Notes: a model not told the origin generated them from the letters alone. DNA of 64,000 nt from Candidatus Nitrotoga arctica (GCF_918378365.1 NZ_OU912926.1:372001-436000), one strand, 5' to 3'. Positions 9,139 to 18,735 are shown, counted from the first letter of the stretch. Made by a program: numbers and translations.

Positions 9139-9714
9139 ATGAATACTTACCATAGATTGGTTGTTCTGATTGTATCGGTTACCGGCGTTCTGTCTTTCAC
9201 CGGTTGCGGTAAAACTCAAGAGGATGGAGGTAAGTCTGCCGCAAATACTACGGTAGGAACAGAGATTGACGACAGTATTATTACTGCTAAAGTGAAATCC
9301 AAGTTGTTGGCTGATTCAGATTTTAAAGGTTTTGATTTAAAAGTAGAGACGCGTAAGGGAGATGTTCAGTTAAGTGGCTTTGTAGATACTCAAGCTCAAA
9401 TTGATCATGCAATGATGATCACGCGTTCTGTAGAAGGTGTTAAGAATGTAGACAATAGAGTGAGCTTAAAAAAAGATAGTGGCACGACCATGGGCGTCAA
9501 AGTTGATGACAGTATTGTAACTTCTAAAGTTAAATCTTCGTTGCTCGCTGATCCCGACATTAAAAGCTTCGACATCGCAGTGATAACAAATAATGGCGAA
9601 GTTCAGCTTAGTGGTTTTGTCGACAATCAGACTCAAATTGAGCGCGCAACTGATGTCGCACGCAGAACTGAGGGTGTGCATAATGTTATTAATGAATTGC
9701 GCGTCAAAAAATAA
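9139..9714 (+). CDS. Lipoprotein with two BON domains (OsmY-like)
   Basis: The 191-residue precursor has a signal peptide with lipobox FTGC. Two tandem BON domains follow (about residues 45-110 and 122-189), each with DDSIITAKVKSKLLADSD- or DDSIVTSKVKSSLLADPD-type starts and a GEVQLSGFVD-type core. BON proteins such as OsmY and DolP bind phospholipid and support envelope integrity under osmotic stress. The two domains are clear internal duplicates of each other. A GGAG stretch upstream of the ATG supports this start. A second, single-domain BON gene lies at 61104. Confidence 0.9.
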   Translation: MNTYHRLVVLIVSVTGVLSFTGCGKTQEDGGKSAANTTVGTEIDDSIITAKVKSKLLADSDFKGFDLKVETRKGDVQLSGFVDTQAQIDHAMMITRSVEGVKNVDNRVSLKKDSGTTMGVKVDDSIVTSKVKSSLLADPDIKSFDIAVITNNGEVQLSGFVDNQTQIERATDVARRTEGVHNVINELRVKK

Positions 9715-9755
9715 AATTATATTAATTAATCCATCAATATTAAAAAGGATAAAAG

Positions 9756-9956
9756 ATGAACTGGGATCAAATTGAAGGCAACTGGAAACAATTAAAGGGT
9801 CAGGTTAAGGAGCAATGGGGAAAGCTTACAGATGATCATCTTGACGTTATAGCGGGCAAACGTAATCAGCTAGCAGGCAAGATTCAGGAAACTTACGGTG
9901 TCACTAAAGAAAAAGCGGAAGAGGAAATTTCTGAATGGGAAAAAAATCAGAAATAA
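9756..9956 (+). CDS. CsbD family general stress protein
   Basis: The 66-residue protein is a full-length CsbD-like protein. The opening MNWDQIEGNWKQLKGQVKE and the central KLTDDHLDVIAGKRNQL are diagnostic, and the end is a charged helix. CsbD proteins are abundant, highly charged small stress proteins of unknown biochemical role, usually under general-stress sigma factor control. It follows the BON gene by about 40 bp with AAAAAGGAT ahead of the ATG, and is probably co-transcribed with it. Confidence 0.93.
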   Translation: MNWDQIEGNWKQLKGQVKEQWGKLTDDHLDVIAGKRNQLAGKIQETYGVTKEKAEEEISEWEKNQK

Positions 9957-10031
9957 GTTTGTGGTTTGAGTGACGCGTTAAAACGAAATGTATTTCTACT
10001 TTTTTTCATTCAATAAACTAAAGGAAAACTC

Positions 10032-10454
10032 ATGAACAAATTCAAGATTAGCATGATAACAATTGGTCTCGCCATTACCTTCAGCGCGATCGCAGAAGAA
10101 TCGATGACCAAAGAGGCATATAAATCCGAAAAGGGACGTATTGAGCTTGAATACAAATCTGACAAGGATAAATGCAAATCTTTGGTCGATAATGCTAAGG
10201 ATATATGCAAAGCTGAAGCCAAAGGCAAAGAGGAGGTTGCAGAGGCCGAATTAAGCGCCAAATACAAACCATCAAAGAAATCTAGTTACAAGGCGCACAT
10301 AGCCAAAGCAAAAGCAGATTATAAAATAGCCAAGGAAAAATGCGATGATCTAACTGGCAACCCAAAAGATGTTTGCCAAAAGGAAGCTAAAGCTGCAATG
10401 ACTGCTGCAAAAGCTGATGCCAAGGCGCAAATGGAGACTTCGGAATCAAAGTGA
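10032..10454 (+). CDS. Secreted Lys/Ala-rich protein with repeated Cys pairs, probably 3'-shortened
   Basis: The 140-residue precursor has a signal peptide cleaved after the Ala of FSAIAEES. The mature part consists of two similar segments: DKDKCKSLVDNAKDICKAEAK and KEKCDDLTGNPKDVCQKEAK, each with two Cys spaced 12-13 residues apart. Many betaproteobacteria carry proteins of this kind, usually with a third such segment. Here the frame stops early, but remnants of the third segment are readable downstream (see next entry). Function is unknown; disulfide-linked helical hairpins in the periplasm are likely. The neighbours are envelope-stress genes. Confidence 0.7.
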   Translation: MNKFKISMITIGLAITFSAIAEESMTKEAYKSEKGRIELEYKSDKDKCKSLVDNAKDICKAEAKGKEEVAEAELSAKYKPSKKSSYKAHIAKAKADYKIAKEKCDDLTGNPKDVCQKEAKAAMTAAKADAKAQMETSESK

Positions 10455-10617
10455 CGGCTGGTAATAAAATGCCGTAGTGCGTACTGATGTTGCGGCTGAA
10501 AAGCGTGACGCTGATCGCAGTGACTAAAAAATGCGATGCTTGAACAGAGGAAGCCAATAGTAAATGTTCGGCTGAAGCCCAAGCTCATACGGGTACAAAG
10601 GCAGCTTTAGTGTGGTA
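10455..10617 (+). pseudogene. Decayed third repeat of the upstream Cys-rich protein gene
   Basis: Conceptual translation gives VRTDVAAEKRDAD in one frame from about 10476. After a frame change it gives KKCDA, a stop, then TEEANSKCSAEAQAH. This recreates the CxxxxxxxxxxxxC pattern and the EKRDADY-like spacer expected of a third segment of the gene at 10032. At least one frameshift and one stop interrupt it. This is my reading of the sequence; no other function is evident. Confidence 0.55.
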
Positions 10618-10655
10618 ACCACGATTAATTTTCTATAACTAAAAAAGGAACTAAC

Positions 10656-10871
10656 ATGAAAACGATACATAAAGTTGCAGTAAACACATTAATCGCAGCC
10701 ATGATTCTTGGCTTAGGTGGATGCTCCGGCATGTCAACGCAGGGTAAAAGTACCGCTATCGGTGCTGGGGCAGGTGCACTTGGCGGTGCGGTGCTTACAG
10801 GAGGCAGTACTGCTGGAACGCTTGGTGGTGCTGCAGTTGGCGGGGTTATCGGTCACGAGATCAGCAAGTAG
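10656..10871 (+). CDS. Small glycine-zipper lipoprotein
   Basis: The 71-residue precursor has a lipoprotein signal with LGGC at the cleavage site. The mature part is nearly all Gly, Ala and small residues (AIGAGAGALGGAV, AAVGGVIGHEIS), a glycine-zipper pattern that forms tightly packed membrane helices. It resembles the C-terminal region of SlyB/17-kDa antigen proteins. AAAAAGGAACTAAC precedes the ATG. It is followed by two further small lipoproteins. Confidence 0.75.
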   Translation: MKTIHKVAVNTLIAAMILGLGGCSGMSTQGKSTAIGAGAGALGGAVLTGGSTAGTLGGAAVGGVIGHEISK

Positions 10872-10964
10872 AACATATATGACCAACTCGATGTATCTAT
10901 AACTAACTGAATGTGATGATGCATCGTTTATGAGATATACAATTTATTCAGGGAGTTTAAATAA

Positions 10965-11162
10965 ATGATGAAATTAAAAACACACATCGCTGCGGCATTA
11001 GCAGTAAGCGCTTTAATGTTGGCGTTATTGGGGTGTCAGAAACACGAAGGTCCGGCCGAGAGTGCTGGCAAGGACATTGACAAGGCAGCTCAGAAAACCG
11101 GAGAGAAAATTGAAAAGGCCGGAGATAAAATTCAAGACACCGTTAACGGTGACAAAAAATAA
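10965..11162 (+). CDS. Small lipoprotein with amphipathic helix
   Basis: The 65-residue precursor has a signal peptide ending in ALLGC (lipidated Cys at about residue 24). The short mature part is made of alternating Lys, Asp and Glu (DKAAQKTGEKIEKAGDKIQD) and would form one amphipathic helix. Tandem ATGs at 10965 and 10968 are both usable. Similar small lipoproteins accompany BON and CsbD genes in other betaproteobacteria, but no function is known. Confidence 0.65.
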   Translation: MMKLKTHIAAALAVSALMLALLGCQKHEGPAESAGKDIDKAAQKTGEKIEKAGDKIQDTVNGDKK

Positions 11163-11296
11163 TAGCGTGAATTTTCTATATATATGTCGGTTGCATGCGC
11201 TCTTTTTTTGCTGAGATTCTGTGAATGGCTTGGCTTTTGCTGAAGTTTATAATTTTTTTTAAAATCCGGCTATGCTGGCTTATTTAGGAGTGCTAA

Positions 11297-11779
11297 ATGA
11301 AATCGATGCAAATTATTTTAGTAGGAGCTATGACGGCTGCGACGTTATTAGGAGGCTGTGCCAACAGTAGTAATCCTGCCGCGTCGAACAATACATCTTC
11401 ATTGCCATCTACGTCCTCATCTTCATCATCCAATTTTATTGGCTATGGTGTGGTTGAAGATATAGAGACCATTAAGGTTTCCGAGGATGGTAAAAATATT
11501 GCCGGAACCTTAATCGGTGGAACAGTGGGTGGTCTATTGGGACATCAAGTTGGTAGCGGAAAAGGCCAGACCGCAGCTACAGTTGCTGGTGTAGTCGGAG
11601 GTGCTGTTGCCGGTCACGAAATTGAAAAGCGTTCACAAGTCGCAAGCCGAGAGGAGTATCGTATCCGTGTTCGATTGAGTAACGGTACTACTCACGCTGT
11701 CACTCAAAGCAGTATTAGTGATATAAAAATTGGTGATCGAGTGCGCGTGGATAATGATCGCGTATCACGTGCTGATTGA
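11297..11779 (+). CDS. Glycine-zipper 2TM lipoprotein (SlyB/17-kDa antigen family)
   Basis: The 160-residue precursor has a lipobox LGGC near residue 21, then a Ser-rich linker. The family segment YGVVEDIETIKV leads to two glycine-rich helices (GTLIGGTVGGLLGHQVGSGKGQ and AATVAGVVGGAVAGHEIEK, each given here in part). A small C-terminal beta domain with YRIRVRLSNGTTHAV and IGDRVRVDNDRV completes it. SlyB-type proteins sit in the outer membrane and are induced by envelope stress. GGAG lies just upstream of the ATG at 11297. Confidence 0.88.
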   Translation: MKSMQIILVGAMTAATLLGGCANSSNPAASNNTSSLPSTSSSSSSNFIGYGVVEDIETIKVSEDGKNIAGTLIGGTVGGLLGHQVGSGKGQTAATVAGVVGGAVAGHEIEKRSQVASREEYRIRVRLSNGTTHAVTQSSISDIKIGDRVRVDNDRVSRAD

Positions 11780-12004
11780 TGATGCGTATGCGGTTTCCAT
11801 AATGACTAATGAGTCAAATAACTCAGCAGGGTACATTTTGTATATATAGTTAAATGACAACAAAGGGAGAAGATGTCATTACTATAAACTGTAGGTTTCC
11901 ATGGTTATCTATTGCTGTTAGTTATCGGCTTTATATGGGTTTCTGCCATAAGGAGTATTCTAAAGGCATTCTGGATTTCCCTCTATATAGGCCAGATGAT
12001 AAAA

Positions 12005-12042
12005 GGCGCCGCAATTTTTGATTGTGCGTCTTTTTTTATTAT
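12005..12042 (+). terminator. Probable rho-independent terminator
   Basis: GCCGCAAT and ATTGTGCG arms (one G-U pair) around TTTTTG are followed by seven T residues. It lies about 225 bp after the glycine-zipper gene and before the OmpA gene. A 60-codon frame running through it is therefore not believed. The stretch 11780-12004 may hold an untranslated tail or a small RNA. Confidence 0.5.
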
Positions 12043-12145
12043 TAAATATTTTGCTGTACGTTATGAAAACTCACATAGATTTAGCGTTAAATAATTAAAA
12101 TATTAACGTAGAGGAATAGTCCTAAACTTAGAAAGAGTGAGCCTT

Positions 12146-12880
12146 ATGAGGAAACCATTAACAAATAAAAAAAACGGACTATCGGTGTCAATTGCTTTAA
12201 TACTGGGAATTGTCACCGCGTCGGTTAATGCACAAACAACACGCAACGAAAAGGAACATATTGAAGTAGATATTCATGACTCGAGTGGCAAAATAGTGAG
12301 GAGTGGAGCTGGAGAATGTTGGCACACGCATTTTGGTCAGGCAGAACAGGGTGAATGTAATTCAACGCCGATAGCGAAGACCGCAGCGCCTGCTTTAATG
12401 GATAAGACTACTTCAATTGATAAGCCCACTCTAATTACTCCACCAATTCAAATTGAGGAACCGGTTGCGGTGCGCGAATTGCCAATTGTTTCAACTAAGA
12501 AACTAACATTGGATGCAAGCGAATTTTTCGATTTTGGTGAACCGATATTGCGGCCATCAGCTCGGGCTGAGCTGGATGATTTTGTCGAAAAGCTTAAAGA
12601 TATCAATCCCCAAACAATCACGGTTACCGGTCATGCAGATCGAATTGGTAGCGCTCATTACAACCAGATCCTTTCCGAGCAGCGAGCAGCTACAGTGAAG
12701 GCTTACCTTGTTAGAAAGGGTGTCTCGCCCGATATAGTGCTTGCCGAAGGAAAGGGTGATACGCAGCCGATTACAAAAAAAGACCAATGTCCAAGCGACA
12801 AAGCCCCCCAAACTATCGAATGTTTACAACCTGATCGCCGTGTTGAGGTTGAAATGACTGGTACCAAGACAGGGCCGTAG
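12146..12880 (+). CDS. OmpA-family peptidoglycan-associated protein
   Basis: The 244-residue protein has a signal peptide ending ...SVNAQT. A short N-terminal domain contains GAGECWHTHFGQ, a sequence typical of OmpA-like proteins lacking a full barrel. A Pro/Ile linker leads to the C-terminal OmpA/MotB domain (about residues 125-240), with FFDFGEPILRP, TVTGHADRIG and LAEGKGDTQPIT plus the peptidoglycan-contact DRRVEVEM. It should anchor the outer membrane to the cell wall. The ATG at 12146 is chosen over the GTG at 12137 because GAGTGAG is better placed for it. It ends the stress cluster. Confidence 0.85.
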   Translation: MRKPLTNKKNGLSVSIALILGIVTASVNAQTTRNEKEHIEVDIHDSSGKIVRSGAGECWHTHFGQAEQGECNSTPIAKTAAPALMDKTTSIDKPTLITPPIQIEEPVAVRELPIVSTKKLTLDASEFFDFGEPILRPSARAELDDFVEKLKDINPQTITVTGHADRIGSAHYNQILSEQRAATVKAYLVRKGVSPDIVLAEGKGDTQPITKKDQCPSDKAPQTIECLQPDRRVEVEMTGTKTGP

Positions 12881-13365
12881 TTTCATGAGTTGTAGTGGGC
12901 AAATTCAAGAGCCAACCACAACAGTGAATGTTTAGTCACCACAAGCCGCCAACTACGGAACAACTCGGGAATCCCTTGTTTATTTTCTCGAACGTTTGCC
13001 GATAACCAACACCACAGACAGTTCATATTGGAATATGCTGTGAATTGGGGCAGGCGGTAGCCTCAGCGTTACTATAAAAATAGTAAAAGTTTTTTATATG
13101 CGTGTTAACGCACGGACGAGCCTTTGGAAGGAAGTGATGATTCGATCGACAATTGAAGAGCGCTCATATATTCATTGCAGGCGGGCAATTACTTTCTCCC
13201 AGTTTACAAGCAACCCTATAATATCTGCGTGGGGAATTCTGCAACTGTCAATTTCGACGCGAAATCTTGCCTGTCGGAGATTGTGAGGTGATTTGCAATT
13301 CCATAGAGTATCTTGCTTTTAAAGGTGCCGAGTTGCCCAGATTTAACTGAAGTAAGGTGACATCG
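12881..13365. other. Non-coding gap between the OmpA and GGDEF genes
   Basis: No convincing gene. Small palindromic stretches such as GCGTGTTAACGCAC (13099-13112) are present, and AT-rich stretches near 13070-13095 could hold promoters. A 62-codon frame at 13098 lacks a ribosome binding site and protein-like composition. I see nothing further. Confidence 0.3.
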
Positions 13366-14304
13366 ATGGTTAGCCGATCTGATATTCTTAATGCTAACGT
13401 CCTGATTGTTGACGATCAGGACGTTAACATTCGCTTGCTCGAGCACATGTTGAGTGGTGCGGGCTATGTTTCTGTGACATCCACGACGAATCCTTTTGAT
13501 GTGTGCGAGCTATACCGCAAAAATCGTTATGATCTGGTCTTGCTTGATTTGCAAATGCCCAGAATGGACGGATTTCAAGTAATGGAAAGTCTTAAGGAAA
13601 TTGAATTGGATAACTATCTTCCGGTGCTTGTGATTACTGCCCAGCCGACACTAGAGTTGCGCGCGTTGCAAGCGGGTGCGAAGGATTTCATCAGCAAACC
13701 TTTTAATGTGGCCGAGACGTTGGCAAGAGTTCATAATTTGCTGGAAGTACGTCTGTTACATAAGAAAGTGCATAATCATGCCAAGGTACAGGAATCTCGA
13801 GCCTTGCATGATTCGCTGACTGGGCTAGCCAACAGGCAACTGTTGGCGGATAGGATTTCGCAGGCCATCACCCACGCGCAAAGAAACAAGAATGCGATGG
13901 CGTTGTTATATGTAGACTTGGATGGGTTTAAACAGATCAATGACACCTTTGGCCACGACGGTGGAGATCTTGTACTAAAACTGGTCGCATCACGCTTGGT
14001 GGCTGCGGTGCGCCAAGAGGACACCGTAGCGCGTTTAGGTGGAGACGAATTCGTGATTGTTATGTGGCAAATTAGCAGTGCTGTCGGTGCGTCCATCGCC
14101 GCGGAAAAAATGATCCAAATACTGTCACAACCTTATAGCATTCATGGTCAGACCGTCAATATGACCGCTAGCATAGGAGTCAGTATTTATTCTGTGCATG
14201 GCCGCGATGCGGAGGCTCTTTCGAAGAGTGCAGATCTGGCGCTATATGATGCCAAGCACGCAGGTAGGAATAACTATCGAATTTCAAACCGCATAGACTT
14301 GTAA
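13366..14304 (+). CDS. Response regulator with GGDEF (diguanylate cyclase) output domain
   Basis: The 312-residue protein joins a CheY-like receiver (about residues 8-125) to a GGDEF domain (about 145-308). The receiver shows the acidic DDQD pocket, the phospho-acceptor Asp in LLDLQMPRMDG, and the Lys in SKPFN. The cyclase shows DSLTGLANR, DLDGFKQINDTFGHDGGD and the intact active-site GGDEF. The feedback I-site RQED lies exactly five residues before GGDEF, so product inhibition by c-di-GMP is expected. ATG 13366 with AAGG eight bases upstream is preferred to GTG 13357. No partner kinase is adjacent. Confidence 0.93.
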   Translation: MVSRSDILNANVLIVDDQDVNIRLLEHMLSGAGYVSVTSTTNPFDVCELYRKNRYDLVLLDLQMPRMDGFQVMESLKEIELDNYLPVLVITAQPTLELRALQAGAKDFISKPFNVAETLARVHNLLEVRLLHKKVHNHAKVQESRALHDSLTGLANRQLLADRISQAITHAQRNKNAMALLYVDLDGFKQINDTFGHDGGDLVLKLVASRLVAAVRQEDTVARLGGDEFVIVMWQISSAVGASIAAEKMIQILSQPYSIHGQTVNMTASIGVSIYSVHGRDAEALSKSADLALYDAKHAGRNNYRISNRIDL

Positions 14305-14518
14305 AGAGCACCTCTAAAAATTCACTACCAACAAAGACACCTATCTACACAAGTTGGCTCTCATCCATAAATACCCTAATTTTCAGCACTGCCCGCTGAG
14401 TATTGATTAGTCGCTATCAGTCGAGCTTCTTTTCGTTATAGACAGACGAACGTGCCCGTGCGGTCGATTCGCGCTTGCTTGAGTTTGTATTAATTGGATC
14501 GGATATAGCTTTGGGTTA
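14305..14518. other. Non-coding leader region upstream of clpB
   Basis: No gene or clear repeat is seen between the GGDEF gene and the heat-shock promoter. Confidence 0.3.
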
Positions 14519-14546
14519 CTTGAAATTTATGCCATCTGCCCCATTT
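14519..14546 (+). promoter_or_regulatory. Heat-shock (sigma32/RpoH) promoter of clpB
   Basis: CTTGAAA at 14519-14525 and CCCCATTT at 14539-14546 match the RpoH consensus, with 14 bp between CTTGAA and CCCCAT. Transcription would start about 25 bp before the clpB ATG. clpB is a classic RpoH target, so context and motif agree. Confidence 0.85.
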
Positions 14547-14577
14547 ATCAATTCATAATTTTTATTAAGGAGCCATT

Positions 14578-17157
14578 ATGCGATTCGACAAATTTACAAC
14601 TAAACTGCAACAGGCGCTGTCTGATGCCCAGAGTTTAGCTGTGGGTAATGACAATCAATTCATTGAGCCGCCGCATTTACTGCTGGCCTTGCTCAACGAT
14701 GCCGATAGTGGCGCGGCCTCACTGCTTGCACGCGCAGGTGGTAATGTCGTTCCTTTAAAAGAGGCGTTGACGCAAAGTGTGGCGCGTCTGACCAAGGTAG
14801 AAGGACACGGCGGCGAGGTGCAGGTCGGACGTGATCTCGTTAATTTGTTTAATCTCACCGACAAGCAAGCGCAAAATCGTGGCGACCAATTTATTGCCTC
14901 GGAAATGTTTTTGTTAGCACTAACCGAAGACAAGGGTGAATGCGGGCGTCTATTAAAGCAGCACGGTGTCGTCCGTGCAGCGTTGGAACAAGCGATCAAC
15001 GCGGTACGTGGTGGACAAAACGTGGGTAGCCAGGAAGCTGAGGGTCAGCGCGAGTCGCTAAAAAAATACACTGTGGACCTTACCGAGCGTGCCCGTCAAG
15101 GCAAACTGGATCCGGTGATCGGACGTGACGATGAGATCCGTCGCGCTATTCAAGTTCTGCAACGCCGCACCAAAAATAACCCGGTTTTGATTGGTGAACC
15201 GGGCGTCGGTAAGACCGCTATCGTGGAGGGTTTAGCGCAGCGTATTGTCAACGAAGAAGTACCGGAATCTCTGAAGGGCAAGCGTGTGTTGTCGCTTGAT
15301 ATGGCGGCGCTACTGGCCGGTGCGAAATATCGCGGCGAATTCGAAGAACGCCTGAAATCTGTGCTGAAGGAAATAGCCATGGAGGAAGGACGCATCATCG
15401 TATTTATTGACGAGCTGCATACCATGGTCGGCGCGGGCAAGGCTGAAGGTGCAATGGATGCGGGCAACATGTTGAAGCCAGCACTGGCACGTGGCGAGTT
15501 ACATTGCATCGGCGCCACTACGCTGGATGAATACCGCAAATACATCGAGAAAGATGGTGCGCTAGAGCGTCGTTTCCAAAAGGTGCTAGTTGATGAGCCT
15601 TCAGTGGAAGCTACCATCGCGATCCTGCGCGGTTTGCAGGAAAAATATGAGTTGCACCACGGTGTAGAGATTACTGATCCGGCTATCGTGGCAGCGGCAG
15701 AATTGTCGCACCGCTATATAACTGATCGTTTTTTGCCGGACAAGGCAATTGATCTGATCGACGAAGCTGCCGCGCGTATCAAGATGGAAATTGACTCAAA
15801 ACCGGAAGTGATGGACAAACTTGACCGGCGCCTGATTCAGTTGAAAATTGAACGCGAAGCAGTAAAGAAGGAAAAGGATGAGGCATCGAAAAAACGTATG
15901 CAGCTTATCGAAGACGAGATTGAAAAGCTGTCGCGAGAATATGCCGACCTGGAAGAAATATGGAAAGCGGAGAAAGGTTCCGCTCATGGCACGGCACAAG
16001 TAAAGGAAGAAATCGAACGCGTACGTGCCGAAATTACCCGGTTGCAACGCGAAGGAAAATTGGACAAAGTAGCCGAGTTGCAATATGGCAAACTCCCGCA
16101 ACTCGAAGCGAAATTAAAAGAGGCGAATCAGGCAGAGGCAGCCAAGCCTCAGAATCGCCTGCTGCGCACGCACGTTGGTGCGGAGGAAATTGCAGAAGTA
16201 GTAAGTCGTGCCACCGGCATTCCCGTTTCCAAGATGATGCAGGGCGAGCGTGACAAACTGTTGCAGATGGAAACCAAGTTGCACGAACGCGTGGTCGGAC
16301 AGGACGAGGCCGTACGCTTGGTGTCGGACGCAATCCGTCGTTCGCGTTCTGGGCTGGGGGATCCTAACCGTCCCTACGGATCCTTTCTGTTTCTAGGACC
16401 CACTGGAGTGGGTAAAACCGAATTATGTAAGGCGTTGGCCGGGTTTTTGTTCGATTCGGAAGATCACCTCATCCGCATCGACATGAGTGAGTATATGGAA
16501 AAACATTCCGTGTCGCGCCTGATCGGTGCGCCGCCAGGCTATGTGGGCTACGAAGAAGGCGGCGGACTTACCGAGGCCGTACGGCGCAAACCGTATTCCG
16601 TCATATTGTTGGACGAAGTGGAGAAAGCGCACCCCGATGTGTTCAACGTACTTCTGCAAGTTCTGGATGATGGCCGAATGACCGACGGACAGGGGCGTAC
16701 CGTAGATTTCAAGAACACAGTGGTTGTAATGACCTCGAACCTTGGCAGTCAAATGATCCAACAGCTATCAGGCGACGATTACCAGGTCATCAAACTGGCG
16801 GTGATGGGCGAGGTAAAGAATTATTTCCGTCCTGAATTCATCAACCGCATTGACGAAGTGGTGGTGTTCCATGCACTGGATGAAAAGAATATCAAGGCTA
16901 TCGCGCGTATCCAGCTGGGCTATTTGGAAAACCGCTTAGCTGCGATGGATATGAAACTTGAAATTACCGATGCCGCCCTGACGGAAATCGCCACCGCCGG
17001 ATTCGATCCTATGTATGGCGCCCGTCCCCTTAAACGTGCCATACAGTCGCAACTGGAGAATCCACTCGCCAAACAGCTTCTGGAAGGCCGCTTCGCCGCT
17101 AAAGACACCATCAAAATTCATTGCTTGGGTGGGATAATGAGGTTTGATAAAGGCTAA
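14578..17157 (+). CDS. clpB: ATP-dependent disaggregase ClpB
   Basis: The 859-residue Hsp100 chaperone threads aggregated proteins through its hexameric pore together with DnaK. The order is: N-domain repeats (residues 1-145), first AAA+ module with Walker [10 protein letters not shown] and Walker [17 protein letters not shown], then the coiled-coil M domain (about 400-530, many Lys/Glu heptads with [10 protein letters not shown]). The second AAA+ module carries [10 protein letters not shown] and [13 protein letters not shown]. The presence of the M domain and lack of a ClpP-docking loop separate it from ClpA. AAGGAG lies seven bases before the ATG, and an RpoH promoter sits just upstream. 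Confidence 0.98.
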   Translation: MRFDKFTTKLQQALSDAQSLAVGNDNQFIEPPHLLLALLNDADSGAASLLARAGGNVVPLKEALTQSVARLTKVEGHGGEVQVGRDLVNLFNLTDKQAQNRGDQFIASEMFLLALTEDKGECGRLLKQHGVVRAALEQAINAVRGGQNVGSQEAEGQRESLKKYTVDLTERARQGKLDPVIGRDDEIRRAIQVLQRRTKNNPVLIGEPGVGKTAIVEGLAQRIVNEEVPESLKGKRVLSLDMAALLAGAKYRGEFEERLKSVLKEIAMEEGRIIVFIDELHTMVGAGKAEGAMDAGNMLKPALARGELHCIGATTLDEYRKYIEKDGALERRFQKVLVDEPSVEATIAILRGLQEKYELHHGVEITDPAIVAAAELSHRYITDRFLPDKAIDLIDEAAARIKMEIDSKPEVMDKLDRRLIQLKIEREAVKKEKDEASKKRMQLIEDEIEKLSREYADLEEIWKAEKGSAHGTAQVKEEIERVRAEITRLQREGKLDKVAELQYGKLPQLEAKLKEANQAEAAKPQNRLLRTHVGAEEIAEVVSRATGIPVSKMMQGERDKLLQMETKLHERVVGQDEAVRLVSDAIRRSRSGLGDPNRPYGSFLFLGPTGVGKTELCKALAGFLFDSEDHLIRIDMSEYMEKHSVSRLIGAPPGYVGYEEGGGLTEAVRRKPYSVILLDEVEKAHPDVFNVLLQVLDDGRMTDGQGRTVDFKNTVVVMTSNLGSQMIQQLSGDDYQVIKLAVMGEVKNYFRPEFINRIDEVVVFHALDEKNIKAIARIQLGYLENRLAAMDMKLEITDAALTEIATAGFDPMYGARPLKRAIQSQLENPLAKQLLEGRFAAKDTIKIHCLGGIMRFDKG

Positions 17158-17191
17158 GATCATATAAAAATGCCGTTGAATTGAACGGAGT

Positions 17192-17284
17192 TCAATCTGA
17201 TCTGACAATACACTTGTAACAGTGAGCGTTACCAAGTTTGATATGGGTGTCGAATCCGTAATTAAACTTAAAAAAGGTAACGCT
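17192..17284 (+). mobile_element. Solo IS481-type terminal fragment
   Basis: About 93 bp here match, with roughly a dozen differences, the terminal and leader sequence of the IS481-type remnant at 35991-36085 in the opposite orientation. Shared landmarks are AATCTGATCTGACAAT, GTTTGATATGGGTGTCGAAT and GGTAACGCT. In the other copy the transposase ATG follows immediately. Here the similarity stops and the DUF4139 gene's 3' end begins eight bases later. It is a detached element end with no transposase. Confidence 0.7.
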
Positions 17285-17292
17285 TTACAATA

Positions 17293-18735
17293 TCAATATT
17301 TGACGCGCACCCGGTAAGTCAACGTGGACTTGCCGTCAGCGGGTACCGTCACTTTCCATTCTGCGATGCCGGATGTGGCCTTGGTGTGAGGTTGAGATTC
17401 GGATATCATCGTCCAGTCACCAGGCATGGGCTCTCGTACCACCACTGTGACTGACTCGTTCTTGGCATTCTTCAATACAATCTCGTAGGCACTTTCGAAG
17501 ATGTTACTAGAACGCCCCGTTCCGGCCAGTTTCTGAAAATCCGTCTGCTTCTTGTCGGCTGTTACATCAAATGCATCTCCCAATTTCAGGCGAATAAACT
17601 CATTCTTAGGTGTGTGATTAATTTGATCTTCACCTACAAATTGGGCATTGCGCTGAGCATCTTTTTTGTAAACTCGAATTACCCCCTTGGGTAGCGGAAT
17701 CCCTAAGCCCTCGCCCTTGTTTTGAAATTCTACAAAGACACCCACTTTAAGCTTCTGACCGATGTCTCCGTACTGTCCCGAGTAATAATAATTCGCGCCC
17801 ACCAACAAAAACTCTTTATTTATTGGCACGCTGGATGCAGACATCAGCGCTACCTGCTTGGTCTGGTTTTCCATTAATGTCGTAGTGCGTTGCAGCGTAT
17901 AGAGATGATATTCAAACAGTGATTCTTGTTTCATTTCCTCCGCATCTGCCATTTTCGGCGCCATAGCCATCATATTGCGCGAAATGACTTGTGGTTGACG
18001 CACCCGGTTCAGATCACCGGCAACCAGTTGCAGCTTGGCATTCGGATACGCTGCCCCACTTTGATTGGTCAGCGTGACCCAGCCGTTGAGATCCAGGCGG
18101 TCATCGCGTTCATTTAATTCAGCCACATAATCGGCGCGCCATGATAGTCCAGCAGTTAAATAGGAAAGTTCAAGATTTTGTTCGCCCGCAACAGGGTTAA
18201 TGAGTGAAACAACCAAAGTAGGTTTGTCGCGTAAATTCTCCGGAACGCCGGAGAACGCCAGGCGACCAGGGACGCCGGTCTCTATCCGGTCGGCAAATTT
18301 GAGTACGGTACCCCCATTGGTTGCAAGCACTGTGGCTGTTTCCCTGATTTCCGTACCGGTGGCTGGGTTGGTTTGAATTACTGTCACTTCTTTGTTGAGA
18401 TATTTTTCCAGCAGTTTTTGCGGCGTCAACAGATCAAAGTCGAAATTTTGCTCCTGCAAGCGGAATCCGCCGGGATTGGTAAGATTGCGCAATAGTGCCG
18501 TCTCGGGCCGCATTTGAGCGGAGACTTCGCGCCAGGCCAGTTTATTGAAATCACGATCCAGTTTTACCCTGCGCGCGTCTTTAATTAAAGCCAGGTTGTC
18601 GTTGTAAATCGTAACAGCCACTTCCTTTTGATCTGACACCGTTGTGACTTTCTCCTCCCGAGGAGCAGCAGCTCCATTTAGAGATGTTAATAGGGAACTC
18701 GCTACAATCATGTTTGCAATTGATACCCTAGGCAT
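17293..18735 (-). CDS. DUF4139 domain-containing secreted protein
   Basis: The 480-residue protein begins with a signal peptide (MPRVSIANMIVASSLL to about residue 24), so it is periplasmic or exported. The body matches the DUF4139 family: EVAVTIYNDNLALIKDARRV near residue 40, LSYLTAGLSWRADYVAELNE near 205, and the C-terminal YEIVLKNAKNESVTVVVRE and ADGKSTLTYRVRVKY segments (quoted in part). No catalytic residues are known. TCCTTTAT upstream on the minus strand corresponds to an AAAGGAG ribosome binding site. The stop is eight bases from the IS481 fragment. Confidence 0.8.
   Translation of the reverse strand: MPRVSIANMIVASSLLTSLNGAAAPREEKVTTVSDQKEVAVTIYNDNLALIKDARRVKLDRDFNKLAWREVSAQMRPETALLRNLTNPGGFRLQEQNFDFDLLTPQKLLEKYLNKEVTVIQTNPATGTEIRETATVLATNGGTVLKFADRIETGVPGRLAFSGVPENLRDKPTLVVSLINPVAGEQNLELSYLTAGLSWRADYVAELNERDDRLDLNGWVTLTNQSGAAYPNAKLQLVAGDLNRVRQPQVISRNMMAMAPKMADAEEMKQESLFEYHLYTLQRTTTLMENQTKQVALMSASSVPINKEFLLVGANYYYSGQYGDIGQKLKVGVFVEFQNKGEGLGIPLPKGVIRVYKKDAQRNAQFVGEDQINHTPKNEFIRLKLGDAFDVTADKKQTDFQKLAGTGRSSNIFESAYEIVLKNAKNESVTVVVREPMPGDWTMISESQPHTKATSGIAEWKVTVPADGKSTLTYRVRVKY

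Noticed and set aside
11912..12094. 60-codon hydrophobic frame before the OmpA gene
   Set aside because: Runs through a probable terminator, starts with TTG and lacks a ribosome binding site.
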